A stretch of DNA of 64,000 nt from Gilliamella apicola (lineage in GTDB: Bacteria; Pseudomonadota; Gammaproteobacteria; Enterobacterales; Orbaceae): positions 744,001 through 808,000 of the forward strand of contig NZ_CP007445.1 of the NCBI RefSeq assembly GCF_000599985.1, in the 5' to 3' direction. Of the stretch, positions 31,091 to 40,313 are shown in pieces. The notes under the pieces are model-generated. The model was not told the origin of the DNA and did no database searches. It worked only from the letters and a program-made list of their open reading frames with translations. How positions within the stretch are numbered: position 1 is the first letter of the stretch; every line of letters starts with the position of its first letter. The position numbers and the translations under genes are program-made.

Positions 31091-31556
31091 TGATTTTTTA
31101 AATCGGCCACTTTGGCAACAATACTTATTCTGTATTTTGTTACCTGTCATTATTTTTATTATTGGCTATCTGTTTTTTATTCATGATATAAACAAACAAT
31201 CAGATGAGCAACAAAAGGTATACCAAACAAAGCTGTCACAAATTGAATCATTACAATCAAGGCTTAATCATTATCAATTTGAACAAAACAGTTCATTGAC
31301 AATCATTAATCAAAACGAATTTGCTCAATATATTGAACGAAATCATTTGGTACTAAATGGTTTCAAACATTATCAAACGGATGAAACAATTAATTGGGAT
31401 ATTGAACTTAATGGTAACTTTATTGATTTTATGAATTTAATTTCAGAGCTTAATAAAGATTATTACTATCTTGATTTTCGAGATTTGAAGATAATTAAAC
31501 AGGAATCTTATCTACAAATTATATTTACCTTATTATTTAAAGGGAAAATTGAATGA
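31083..31556 (+). CDS. hofO: PilO/HofO-like inner-membrane protein
   Basis: A 157-residue protein with one hydrophobic helix near the N-terminus (about residues 12-33), a short coiled stretch rich in Q and S (about 36-70) and a small alpha/beta C-terminal domain (INWDIELNGNFIDFMNLISELN). This is the PilO/HofO plan, pairing with PilN in the periplasm. Sequence likeness to HofO is low and the call rests on size, topology and position in the PilM-N-O-P-Q order. It overlaps its neighbours by eight and four bases. Confidence 0.7.
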   Translation: MNSDFLNRPLWQQYLFCILLPVIIFIIGYLFFIHDINKQSDEQQKVYQTKLSQIESLQSRLNHYQFEQNSSLTIINQNEFAQYIERNHLVLNGFKHYQTDETINWDIELNGNFIDFMNLISELNKDYYYLDFRDLKIIKQESYLQIIFTLLFKGKIE

Positions 31557-31927
31557 AGGCAAGCTTATTTATAATAGGTTGTTCATTGACTATCAACTGC
31601 TTTGATACTATCGCGGAATTAAATTTTTATCGAGATCCATTTGTTGAATCAAAGCAACTGTCATGTAATGAACAGAAAGAGATATTAATAAAACAGATAC
31701 AGGCTTGGCAATTCAAAGGTCTTATCCAACACAAAAGTTATCACTTCCCCCAAATTTGGCTATATTCAGAAAATCAGTGGTTTGCCATAAATCACGAGGT
31801 TCAGTCTAAGGCATTATTTCCTTGGTTTGTTCAATCTTGGCAAAATCATAAAATTGTGTGGCAAGCTAATTTAGCAGATTATTGTCATGAAACTATTGAA
31901 TGGACAATGTCATTAAATGAGTCATAA
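31553..31927 (+). CDS. hofP: PilP/HofP-like protein
   Basis: A 124-residue protein with an N-terminal hydrophobic signal-like stretch (ASLFIIGCSLTINCFDTIA) and a short domain with the PilP-like pattern RDPF, WQFKGLIQ and PQIWLYSENQWFAI. PilP/HofP proteins link the PilNO inner-membrane platform to the secretin. It overlaps the PilO-like gene by four bases (ATGA) and hofQ by eleven. The call depends largely on context. Confidence 0.65.
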   Translation: MKASLFIIGCSLTINCFDTIAELNFYRDPFVESKQLSCNEQKEILIKQIQAWQFKGLIQHKSYHFPQIWLYSENQWFAINHEVQSKALFPWFVQSWQNHKIVWQANLADYCHETIEWTMSLNES

Positions 31928-33260
31928 AAATATGCAAACAAAAAATCTGTCATCGATTCATCAATATCAAAGCATATTATCAAGAATAACAATGATCTGT
32001 TTGATCTCTATGAACATGATGATAAGTGCTGTTAGAGCTAACGAAAATCAGTTAAGTTTTAATTTGTCTTCAAATGTTGAGCTGCATAATAATGATTTGA
32101 TTTCAATGAATTTTTATCAAACAGATGTAGCCATTATTCTGCAAGCTTTAGCTGATTGCAAACAAATGAATCTTATTATGAGTGAGAATTTATCGATAAA
32201 ACAAACCATTAAACTACAAAATATAGATTGGCAAAAAGCATTGTCCATTATTTTAGATTCGGCCAATTTACAAGCTACAATGGATGATAATATTTTATAT
32301 ATTTCCAAAGCTATCGAACCAGAAATTTTAGAACAAAGAAAGCAATTAGAATTGAAGCAACAAGAGCAGAAACAGCCACTTGAATCTTTGTCTATAGCAA
32401 TTAATCATGCTGATCTTGCCACTTTAAATGAAACTATTCTACAACAAGGATTATTATCCGAAAGGGGCAAAGTGATTATGGATAAACGAACCAATTCACT
32501 TATTATTATGGACTTACCAAAGCAGTTTAAAGCTATTAAAAAATTGATTAAGTCTATTGATAAACCAATACCACAAGTACATATATCTGCACATATTGTA
32601 ACAATGAATAGTGAAAGTATGAATGAATTGGGTATTAAATGGGGCTATTCTGGGCGATCATCTCAACTATTAGATAAATTTGATGTTGGATTGGGTATTA
32701 CTAACCCTTCATCTACTATAAGTTTCAATTTAGCTAAAATTTCTGGTAGTTTGCTTAATTTGGAACTATCAGCATTAGAGTCTGAAAATCAAGTTGAAAT
32801 TATTGCCAGTCCTAATTTATTAACATCTAGCCATAATATGGCATCAATAAAGCAAGGTACAGAAATACCTTATGAAGTTTCAAATGGTAATAATGGCGCA
32901 ACTTCTATTGAGTTTAAGCAAGCCGTTTTAGGATTAGAAGTGACGCCCAAAATACTATCAGATAATCAGATGCTTTTAGATTTGTATATTACTCAAAATA
33001 CCGCAGGGCGTTCAATTAAACGTAGCGAAGGAGGGGAAGCATTGGCTATTGATACCCAAGAAATTAAAACACAAGTGAAAGTCAATAATGGCGAAACTAT
33101 TGTTTTAGGTGGTATTTTTCAGCAAACTAACGATAATCTTAAACGAAATGTGCCAAATGCGAGCGATCTTCCGATTATTGGTAATTTATTTAAATATAAA
33201 GGCAAAAAACAGCAAAAAAAAGAACTTGTTATTTTTATCACACCGCAATTAGTTGAGTAA
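31917..33260 (+). CDS. hofQ: HofQ/PilQ secretin
   Basis: A 447-residue outer-membrane secretin close to E. coli HofQ. It has a long signal region ending near residue 42 (MMISAVRANENQ), an STN-like domain (about 50-115, DVAIILQALADCKQMNLIM), a secretin N-domain (DKRTNSLIIMDLPKQFKAIKKLI) and the secretin core (VEIIASPNLLTSSHNMASIKQGTEIPY ... GETIVLGGIFQ ... ELVIFITPQLV). It forms the channel for a type IV-like pilus or DNA uptake. An alternative ATG lies at 31932; the upstream one is kept. It is last of the hof cluster. Confidence 0.9.
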   Translation: MSHKNMQTKNLSSIHQYQSILSRITMICLISMNMMISAVRANENQLSFNLSSNVELHNNDLISMNFYQTDVAIILQALADCKQMNLIMSENLSIKQTIKLQNIDWQKALSIILDSANLQATMDDNILYISKAIEPEILEQRKQLELKQQEQKQPLESLSIAINHADLATLNETILQQGLLSERGKVIMDKRTNSLIIMDLPKQFKAIKKLIKSIDKPIPQVHISAHIVTMNSESMNELGIKWGYSGRSSQLLDKFDVGLGITNPSSTISFNLAKISGSLLNLELSALESENQVEIIASPNLLTSSHNMASIKQGTEIPYEVSNGNNGATSIEFKQAVLGLEVTPKILSDNQMLLDLYITQNTAGRSIKRSEGGEALAIDTQEIKTQVKVNNGETIVLGGIFQQTNDNLKRNVPNASDLPIIGNLFKYKGKKQQKKELVIFITPQLVE

Positions 33261-33385
33261 ATGCTATTAGAGTTGTATCATACAGAGTTTATTTTTCTAT
33301 GGTTTACCTTGAAACTTAATTTATTGTTTCAATGTTTGTTTTTTAGTCATCACCATTACAAATTATTATAAAAGTTGAGAATATT

Positions 33386-34192
33386 ATGTTTCGTGTTGTA
33401 GCTTCTGATTTAGATGGCACTTTATTAACTCCTGAGCATTGCTTATCGCCTTATACTAAACAAGTTCTTCAAGCTTTGCGTAAAAAAGATATCCATTTTG
33501 TGTTTGCAACAGGGCGACATCATATTGATGTGGCTCAAATGCGAGAAAACATGGAGATTGATGCTTTTATGATCACCTCTAATGGCGCTAGAGTGCATGA
33601 TAGTTCGGGTAACTTAATTTTCGGTCAAAGTATTGAGCCAACATTAGCATGCGAGGTAGCAAAAGAGTGTATTGATGATCCATTAGTGTACACGCATGTT
33701 TACCGAGGTGATAATTGGCTTATTAATAAGGAAGATAACTATTCCTTAAGTTTTTTTAGAGATACAGATTTTACTTACGAATATTTTAATCCATCTGATT
33801 TTGAAGCCGACGATATTGCCAAAATTTACTTTACAATCAGTAATGATTCATTACATCCACATTTAGTCGAAATAAAAAATAGGCTTGATAAAAAATATGG
33901 TAATAAAATGAGCATCACATTTTCATCTTTAAATTGTCTTGAAATTATGGCTGAAAATGTATCAAAAGGCAGTGCCCTAAAAAAGGTAGTTGAAAAACTT
34001 GGTCTTGATCTAAAAGATTGTATTGCTTTTGGTGATGGCATGAATGATTTTGAGATGTTAAAAATGGCAGGAAAAGGTTGTATTATGCAAAATGCTAGTT
34101 TAGATTTACGTCAAAAACTACCTCAATTAGAGGTAATTGGTTCAAACGTTGATGATGCCGTACCACATTATTTGAATAATTTATTACTATAA
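33386..34192 (+). CDS. yigL: YigL, HAD-type pyridoxal-phosphate/sugar-phosphate phosphatase
   Basis: A 268-residue Cof-type HAD hydrolase that follows E. coli YigL closely. Motif I is ASDLDGTLL (nucleophile Asp near residue 8), the cap contains ITSNGARVHD, and motif IV is CIAFGDGMNDFEML. YigL removes phosphate from pyridoxal phosphate and sugar phosphates and helps clear glucose-phosphate stress. It is 126 bp after hofQ and 19 bp before tusA. Confidence 0.9.
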   Translation: MFRVVASDLDGTLLTPEHCLSPYTKQVLQALRKKDIHFVFATGRHHIDVAQMRENMEIDAFMITSNGARVHDSSGNLIFGQSIEPTLACEVAKECIDDPLVYTHVYRGDNWLINKEDNYSLSFFRDTDFTYEYFNPSDFEADDIAKIYFTISNDSLHPHLVEIKNRLDKKYGNKMSITFSSLNCLEIMAENVSKGSALKKVVEKLGLDLKDCIAFGDGMNDFEMLKMAGKGCIMQNASLDLRQKLPQLEVIGSNVDDAVPHYLNNLLL

Positions 34193-34211
34193 ATTTATCT
34201 AATTAAATTAT

Positions 34212-34448
34212 ATGACGCTAACTTTTGATAAAAAACTTGATACTCTGGGATTACGTTGCCCAGAGCCTATCATGCTAGTGCGAAAAGCCATTAGAGAACT
34301 GGCTATAGGACAAGTACTTTATTTGATCGCTGATGATTTTGCCACTACTCGTGATGTACCGAGTTTTTGCAGATACATGGAGCATGAACTGCTCTCATTA
34401 CAAACAGAATCCAAACCTTATCAATATTGGATAAAAAAAACTCATTGA
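34212..34448 (+). CDS. tusA: TusA, sulfur carrier for tRNA 2-thiouridine
   Basis: A 78-residue SirA/TusA-fold protein with the active cysteine in [15 protein letters not shown] (Cys15) and [22 protein letters not shown], matching E. coli TusA. It relays sulfur from IscS towards TusD/MnmA for s2U34 in tRNA, including the Lys(UUU) species encoded nearby. It lies 19 bp after yigL and is probably in the same transcript. Confidence 0.92.
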   Translation: MTLTFDKKLDTLGLRCPEPIMLVRKAIRELAIGQVLYLIADDFATTRDVPSFCRYMEHELLSLQTESKPYQYWIKKTH

Positions 34449-34478
34449 TATTTTAAAGTTTCAGGTTAATGATACGTT

Positions 34479-34886
34479 TTAGTAGGCTAACCTAATTTGA
34501 TATAGATAATAACGTAAAGTACGCCAATCATTAGGAGAAAAATTATCCGACATTAAAAAAAGTGTATGTCGTTTATTGGTTCTCCGTGATTGCAAATTCA
34601 AAATAATAATGTAACGAAGTATTAATGGATTACGTCTTAAATACCACCGCTGTTTATACCAATAGATCTGATTTATATAATGAAATACTACAAATTCTCC
34701 TTTGATTTTTTTGCAATAACAAATGCTTCGCCACCACTCAATAATTAAGATCAATAGGGTAATAAATGTATAGTCATTTAATAATGTATCGGAAAATTTC
34801 AGTAAACACTCAATAATTATAATTAAATAACTAATTGATATTATTGTTATTTGTTGAAATGATAGAGTTAATTTAGTTCTCCACAT
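34479..34886 (-). CDS. YgfX (CptA)-like inner-membrane protein
   Basis: A 135-residue protein with two hydrophobic helices (about residues 14-28 and 39-56) followed by a small cytoplasmic domain. Its end, LFLMSDNFSPNDWRTLRYYLYQIRL, has the YgfX hallmark (MS-xxWR-LR-L). YgfX is normally encoded next to sdhE (ygfY) and has been studied as a toxin-like partner affecting MreB/FtsZ; no sdhE is adjacent here. It is convergent with tusA. Confidence 0.65.
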   Translation of the reverse strand: MWRTKLTLSFQQITIISISYLIIIIECLLKFSDTLLNDYTFITLLILIIEWWRSICYCKKIKGEFVVFHYINQIYWYKQRWYLRRNPLILRYIIILNLQSRRTNKRHTLFLMSDNFSPNDWRTLRYYLYQIRLAY

Positions 34887-35143
34887 AATAAAAACTTAGT
34901 TTAAATAAAAACAATTAATAAATGATTTTATTAAAAATTGCTTAAAATTAAGCTAAATATGGGAGATAATACGGATAATTATAGTAACTTTCTATGAGTG
35001 ATTAATATATCAGCTCTATGAGTAAATTATTAAATTCATCATATCAATGTTTATAAAAACTATGTGTTAAATTATTTGTGGGGTAACAGAAATGGCTTTG
35101 TTGCCCTAACTTTTTCCTTTGAAAATTTAGCTAGGAATAATTT

Positions 35144-37684
35144 GTGATTATAATTAAAGTGTTAAAATTTTTTCTTAAGTTTTTTATCGGCTGTTTTCTA
35201 TGTGCTTTAGTCATAGCAATTGCTGGTTATACTTATTATTCAAAAGACTTGCCTGATGTTACTACCTTAAAAAATGTAAGGTTACAAACACCTCTGCAAA
35301 TTCTGAGTAAAGATGGAGAACTCATTGCAATTTTTGGTGAGCGTCGACGAACGCCACTAAAATATAATGAAATTCCACCAGTTGTTGTTAATGCTGTGAT
35401 TGCAACAGAAGATGCAAGATTTTATGAGCACTTTGGTATCGATCCAGTTGGGATTGTCCGAGCAATGTACATAGGTTTAAAACAAAAAGGGTTTTCGCAA
35501 GGTGGGAGTACTATAACTCAGCAGGTCGCAAAAAACTTCTTCTTAACACCAGAAAAGAGTATTTCACGAAAAGCTAAAGAAATTATTTTAGCGATTCGTA
35601 TGGAAAAAGAGTTAACTAAAGAAGAAATCATGACACTTTATCTAAATATGATCAACTTTGGTTCTAGGGCATATGGTGTAGCAGCCGCTTCTTATACCTT
35701 TTTTGGTAAAACTCCAGAACAGTTAACCATAGATGAAGCAGCATTGTTAGCAGGCTTGCCAAATGCGCCTTCAGCCTATAATCCTATTTCACATCCTGAG
35801 CGTGCTCGGACTAGACGTGACTGGGTTTTGGGACGTATGCTAGATCAATCTTATATTACTCAGTCACAATACAATGAAGCAATCAGTAAGCCAATTAATG
35901 TAAGTTATCATGCACCACAAATTGAATTTTCAGCTCCGTATATTGCTGAAATGGCAAGGCAGTTTATGTATGATAAGTTTGGCGAAAATGCTTATACTGA
36001 TGGTTATAAAGTTTATACAACTATTTCTAAAACAGATCAGCTAGCAGCTGAGCAAGCCGTGCAAAAAAATATTATTGATTATGATATAAGACATGGCTAT
36101 CGTGGTCCTGAAAAAATATTATGGAAAAATAACGAAAAAGCATGGGATGATGACCAAATTCAAAATACGCTAAAAAAATATAGTTGTTATAGTGGTATGT
36201 GTCCTGGTGTTGTTACACAATCTTCTGATGTTGAAGCGAACGTCGTTTTAACCGATAAATCAAAAGTCGTTATTGCATTCCAAGATATGAAGTGGGCTCG
36301 ACCATTTATTAGTGATACTAAACAAGGATCTTTTCCGAAAAAAGTATCTGATACATTAAAACCAGGGCAACTCATTTGGGTTAAGAAAATAAATGATAAA
36401 TGGGCGTTGGCACAAATTCCAGCCGTCAATGCAGCATTAGTTTCACTTGATTCAGACAATGGTGCTATCAAAGCAATTGTTGGTGGTTATGATTTTTATT
36501 TAAGTAAGTTTAATCGTGCTACTCAAGCTCTTCGTCAATTAGGTTCAAATATTAAACCTTTTATTTATACAGCGACATTAGAGAAAGGTTTAACTATGGC
36601 TACACTACTCAATGATGCGCCTATTGTGCGCTCAACAGGTAGTGCTACTTGGCGACCTAAAAATTCGCCACCAAGTTATGCTGGACCATTACGTTTAAGA
36701 ATTGGTTTAGGGATGTCTAAAAATGTAATGATGGTTAGAGCGTTACGTGCAGTAGGAATTGAATATGTAGCGAATTATTTAGAGCGATTTGGGTTCCCAA
36801 AAGAAAATATCTCACTTAATGAGTCATTAGCTTTAGGTTCTGCTTCTTTCACTCCATTACAAGTAGCAAGAGCTTATTCGGTGATTGTCAATGGTGGATA
36901 TTTAATTTCGCCTTATTTAATTGAAAAAATTGAGGACAATAATGGTTCTGATGTCATTTATCAGCATCAACCTTTAATTGCCTGTAAAAATTGTACTGAT
37001 GAAGTTATTAATACTGAATCAACACCGGTATCTTTAAATAATGTGGAGAATGAAATAGACGAATCAGGTAATGAAGAGCCTGAACAAGCTAATCTTAAAT
37101 CAGATGATAATATGGTTTTACCAAATATCAATCTGGATAATAAAGCAACAGATGTTACTCCCAAATATGCTCCACAAACGATAAATGGTGGTCTAGCTTT
37201 TATTATGAAAGATGGACTTAGATCAATTGTCTTTGGTGGCTCTAATTGGCAAGGTACGGCTTGGCGTGTGAAAGCATTAGGTAGAAAAGATGTGGGGGGA
37301 AAAACCGGTACCACAAATGAATCAAAAGATGTTTGGTTTTCTGGTTTTGGTGGTAATATTGTAACAACAGTATGGATGGGATTTGATGATCATCGACGCA
37401 AATTGGGTCGAACTATTCGAGCAGAAGCCGGAGCTGTTACAGCCAATCCAGTTTGGGTTGATTATATGAAAATTGCCTTGCAGGATGTACCAATAACAGA
37501 AGATACCAAGCCCGAAAATGTTATTTCTGTAACCATTGACCAAAAGACAGGGTTATTACCTCAATCAGGTTCCAAAACAATGTCGGAATATTTTATTAAG
37601 GGTACTGAACCAACATCTTATGCAACTCAAGAAGTTGATACAAGTGTGACCGATTCTGAAGGTAACACTCAAGAACTATTCTAG
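35144..37684 (+). CDS. mrcA: MrcA (PBP1A), bifunctional peptidoglycan synthase
   Basis: An 846-residue class A penicillin-binding protein with one N-terminal membrane anchor (about residues 5-28). The glycosyltransferase GT51 domain has catalytic Glu in ATEDARFYEHFGID and the STITQQVAKNF motif. The transpeptidase has SNIK at Ser468 (in RQLGSNIKPF) and KTGTT near residue 724. The start is GTG at 35144 after GGAATAATTT. An acidic linker (EIDESGNEEPEQAN) lies within the transpeptidase part. It builds lateral cell wall. rsmD follows by 13 bp. Confidence 0.94.
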   Translation: MIIIKVLKFFLKFFIGCFLCALVIAIAGYTYYSKDLPDVTTLKNVRLQTPLQILSKDGELIAIFGERRRTPLKYNEIPPVVVNAVIATEDARFYEHFGIDPVGIVRAMYIGLKQKGFSQGGSTITQQVAKNFFLTPEKSISRKAKEIILAIRMEKELTKEEIMTLYLNMINFGSRAYGVAAASYTFFGKTPEQLTIDEAALLAGLPNAPSAYNPISHPERARTRRDWVLGRMLDQSYITQSQYNEAISKPINVSYHAPQIEFSAPYIAEMARQFMYDKFGENAYTDGYKVYTTISKTDQLAAEQAVQKNIIDYDIRHGYRGPEKILWKNNEKAWDDDQIQNTLKKYSCYSGMCPGVVTQSSDVEANVVLTDKSKVVIAFQDMKWARPFISDTKQGSFPKKVSDTLKPGQLIWVKKINDKWALAQIPAVNAALVSLDSDNGAIKAIVGGYDFYLSKFNRATQALRQLGSNIKPFIYTATLEKGLTMATLLNDAPIVRSTGSATWRPKNSPPSYAGPLRLRIGLGMSKNVMMVRALRAVGIEYVANYLERFGFPKENISLNESLALGSASFTPLQVARAYSVIVNGGYLISPYLIEKIEDNNGSDVIYQHQPLIACKNCTDEVINTESTPVSLNNVENEIDESGNEEPEQANLKSDDNMVLPNINLDNKATDVTPKYAPQTINGGLAFIMKDGLRSIVFGGSNWQGTAWRVKALGRKDVGGKTGTTNESKDVWFSGFGGNIVTTVWMGFDDHRRKLGRTIRAEAGAVTANPVWVDYMKIALQDVPITEDTKPENVISVTIDQKTGLLPQSGSKTMSEYFIKGTEPTSYATQEVDTSVTDSEGNTQELF

Positions 37685-37697
37685 TAAGGTATTTAGT

Positions 37698-38261
37698 ATG
37701 AATGGTTCGATAAGAATTATTGGTGGAAAATGGCGTGGACGTAAATTGATAGTTCTCGATAAAGAAGGTCTACGTCCTACTACTGATAGAGTTAAAGAAA
37801 CTTTATATAATTGGTTAATGCCTGTTATTTATGATAGTGATTGTTTAGATTGTTTTTCGGGCAGTGGTTCATTAGGCTTTGAAGCTGCATCACGAGGTGC
37901 AAAAAGTGTAATATTACTTGAAAAAGATAAACAAGTTGTGCAGTTGCTTAATAAAAATAAACAGATTATTGCTTGTGATACAGTTGAAATCCATCACACC
38001 AATACATTAATATGGCTTAATCAACCTGCTCAAAAACAGTTTGACATTGTGTTTATCGATCCACCATTTTATCAATCACTGGTTGCCCAAACGGTGAGTC
38101 AGCTTGAAAAGAACAATTGGCTTAAATCATCTGCATATATTTATATAGAAACAGAAAAAGATTATGAGTTAATGACTCATATACCTACTAATTGGCAATT
38201 ACATCGGGAAAAAATCGTCGGTCAAGTTCACAGCTATCTTTTTATACGAGAAGACAATTAA
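37698..38261 (+). CDS. rsmD: RsmD, 16S rRNA G966 N2-methyltransferase
   Basis: A 187-residue class I methyltransferase: N-terminal IRIIGGKWRGRKL and RPTTDRVKETLYNWL, SAM motif DCFSGSGSLGFEAASRGA, and catalytic DPPF in FDIVFIDPPFYQ. This is the RsmD signature. It methylates G966 of 16S rRNA. It lies 13 bp after mrcA, and its stop shares one base with the start of the next gene. Confidence 0.95.
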   Translation: MNGSIRIIGGKWRGRKLIVLDKEGLRPTTDRVKETLYNWLMPVIYDSDCLDCFSGSGSLGFEAASRGAKSVILLEKDKQVVQLLNKNKQIIACDTVEIHHTNTLIWLNQPAQKQFDIVFIDPPFYQSLVAQTVSQLEKNNWLKSSAYIYIETEKDYELMTHIPTNWQLHREKIVGQVHSYLFIREDN

Positions 38262-38518
38262 TGTTTATATTTATTGGTAAATTTTTATATGCCATAATGT
38301 GGTTATTTTTATTATTTAATCTGATTCACCCATACCCCAAACCTGCCAATATTGTTGCGTATTTTGGTTTAGCTGCTTTTACCATAACTCATGGTTTACA
38401 GGCCTACATGCTACAGTCAACAATGACAAATAAAGAGAAGGAAGAGGATAAATTTAAAGCGTTTCGTCTTTTTATTTTTGGTGTATTTGAATCCCTTAGC
38501 TGGAAAATTAAAAAATAA
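38261..38518 (+). CDS. DUF1145 (YhhL-like) small membrane protein
   Basis: An 85-residue protein with two or three hydrophobic helices (MFIFIGKFLYAIMWLFLLFN; IVAYFGLAAFTITHGLQAYM). DUF1145 genes follow rsmD in enteric bacteria (yhhL), supporting the call. Function unknown. The ATG overlaps the rsmD stop by one base (TAATG); an in-frame extension upstream lies wholly inside rsmD and is not used. Confidence 0.8.
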   Translation: MFIFIGKFLYAIMWLFLLFNLIHPYPKPANIVAYFGLAAFTITHGLQAYMLQSTMTNKEKEEDKFKAFRLFIFGVFESLSWKIKK

Positions 38519-38530
38519 CGATAAAAGTGG

Positions 38531-38558
38531 TTGCCTGATACAAAAAATTATGTATAAT
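38531..38558 (+). promoter_or_regulatory. Sigma-70 promoter of tRNA-Gly
   Basis: TTGCCT (-35, 38531-38536) and TATAAT (-10, 38553-38558) with a 16-bp spacer and a GC start region lie about 30 bp before the tRNA. Confidence 0.8.
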
Positions 38559-38588
38559 GCATCCACTTCTTTCGAAGTATTCCAATAA

Positions 38589-38664
38589 GCGGGAATAGCT
38601 CAGTTGGTAGAGCGCAACCTTGCCAAGGTTGAGGTCGCGAGTTCGAACCTCGTTTCCCGCTCCA
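38589..38664 (+). tRNA. tRNA-Gly (GCC)
   Basis: A 76-nt cloverleaf with encoded CCA: acceptor GCGGGAA/TTCCCGC, anticodon loop TTGCCAA (anticodon GCC), T-loop TTCGAAC. It stands alone directly upstream of the Tad island, a typical integration edge, but no repeat of the tRNA end was noticed at the far side. Confidence 0.96.
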
Positions 38665-38990
38665 ATTATTAATCTGCAAATGTTGAATAGAAAATAGACT
38701 TTCATTCGGATAATAAAAAATTTAGTTAATTACATTTAGGCTGAATTTCATGAAACTTATCTCAATATCTGATATATAAATAGTATCAATCATATTAAAA
38801 TTTAAGATTTATAAATGATAAAAATTATCTTAGATATTGTTATCATATATTTTCTATCCTTCCTATATATCTTAAATCTATATTAATTATAATTAGTAAC
38901 TTTACATTAGTTAGCGTATAATTTACAAAAATCAAAAAAAGTATAGAAAATCTAAATTAAATATAAAGATAATAAATGGAGTATTATTAT
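38665..38990. other. AT-rich gap before the first pilin gene
   Basis: About 326 bp between tRNA-Gly and the first flp gene. It is extremely AT-rich and should hold the promoter of that gene, but no clear -35/-10 pair was seen and no other feature was recognised. Confidence 0.4.
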
Positions 38991-39203
38991 ATGGACATAC
39001 AAGCGATTTTTACTCAGCTAAAATCAATCGGAATTAAATTTGCAAAAAATCAACGAGGCGTGCATGCGATTGAATATGCAATTATCTCATCAGGAATTAC
39101 AATGATAGTTTCAGTAATTTTTCTTGATGATAATGGTCCATTTAAAAATGCTTTAACTGAACTATTTAATAGACTAAAAGATAAATTAATTGCAATTATT
39201 TAA
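38991..39203 (+). CDS. flp: Divergent Flp/Fap-type type IVb prepilin
   Basis: A 70-residue prepilin with leader MDIQAIFTQLKSIGIKFAKNQRG and processing motif G|VHAIEYAIISSG, with Glu+5 and Tyr+6 as in all Flp pilins. The rest (SVIFLDDNGPFKNALTELFNRLKDKL) differs markedly from the seven tandem pilins and is more charged. The ATG at 38991 has GGAG nine bases upstream; an ATG five codons earlier lacks a site. It could be a minor or alternative pilin of the same Tad system. It has no terminator like those of the array. Confidence 0.85.
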   Translation: MDIQAIFTQLKSIGIKFAKNQRGVHAIEYAIISSGITMIVSVIFLDDNGPFKNALTELFNRLKDKLIAII

Positions 39204-39608
39204 GTTTGTTTTCTCTTTTTTCTAACTTCTCAGAAACACTAAAATAGATATAAATAACAGTTTTGGTTGATAAGGTTAAATTTCTGATATAACTATTTAA
39301 ACTTATACAGTTTCACTTTTTCTAAAGTAACAAATATTCAATTTATTTCTGTTATTTATTCACCTTTATTAGTTGATTTTTTATATTTAGTTAAAAATAA
39401 CTTATTGTTCATAATAATTAGTTATTTTATTTGTATTTTTATGCAATTAACAATCAATTTAATTTTTATGGTTCTTATTTTTTTACTATTCAGTAACAAT
39501 TTGTTTTTAATTTAATTTTTTAAAAACGTATATTTGTATTTAGTAGTTTTATATAAATCACATATAATCTGTTAGATATTTGTTGTATTTTGTTAAAAAA
39601 GTTAAATT
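39204..39608. other. AT-rich spacer between first flp and pilin pseudogene
   Basis: About 400 bp, extremely rich in A and T. No open frame, RNA gene or copy of the array promoter was seen. Confidence 0.4.
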
Positions 39609-39794
39609 AAGATATTTTGCAAGTAAATTTATCAAAAATGAATGTGGTGTAACAGCAATTGAATAGGCAATGTTTCAGCAGGTATTTCAGCAGTGATTAT
39701 GTTTATCTTTGATACAGAGGGCAATGGACTTGTTTATAAAATGTTAATATATGTCCTTCCGAACTTTGGGATAAAAATTAAAAAGTATTTTTGA
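39609..39794 (+). pseudogene. Decayed flp pilin
   Basis: DNA here still matches the array pilins from FASKFIKNE through VTAIE, but the Tyr+6 codon is now TAG (39664-39666) and a small deletion shifts the frame just after. In the new frame it reads AGISAVIMFIF and continues to a stop at 39794. The 5' end and start codon are not recognisable. It is a dead copy at the upstream edge of the array. Confidence 0.8.
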
Positions 39795-40313
39795 TTAATT
39801 AGTAATGTTTAATTATTAATTAAATACAAATCATTCTATTGAAAATTGAGTGATTTATATTTGAGGATTATTTATTGTTGTTTTAATTTTTAAGCTAAAA
39901 TTTAACAGCTTTTAAAACTTTTATAAAAGAATTAAACACAATAAAATTAACCTTTTGATATGTAAGCTTTATTCAAATTAGTAAAAAGATAAACAAGTTG
40001 TCTGTTAACTAATAATATCAATTAAATTATTTTTTTGTTGTTTATAATGATTATTCAATTTAATAAAGTATCTACTTTGAATTAATTAACAATAAATTAA
40101 CATATATTTAACTTTAAATTAGTTAATTTTGATGTTTTACAACTCTAGTTTTATGTTGCTGGATTATTTTCAGTAAAATAAATTTCAATTAAAAGATTAA
40201 AAAAATGTATTTAATGCTGGAAAAGAGATATTTATTCGCATATAATGTGAAAACTTTATAACAATAAAGTAAATTAATATTAAAAATCATGTAAATATTT
40301 AAGGAAAAATATC
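39795..40313. other. Spacer before the first array pilin
   Basis: About 520 bp. From about 40010 onward it is recognisably the same spacer that precedes the other array pilins (ATATCAATTAAATTATTTTT, TTGCTGGATTATTTTCAG, the TATAAT box), though more diverged. The first 200 bp show nothing further. Confidence 0.6.
40241..40246 (+). promoter_or_regulatory. -10 box of array pilin 1
   Basis: TATAAT preceded by a conserved TTTAATGCTGGAAAAG region 68 bp before the pilin start codon; the -35 match (TGGAAA) is poor. Confidence 0.6.

Noticed and set aside
38508..38705. A 65-codon open frame on the minus strand
   Set aside because: It is antisense to tRNA-Gly and reads the typical artefact peptide NEVRTRDLNLGKVALYQL.
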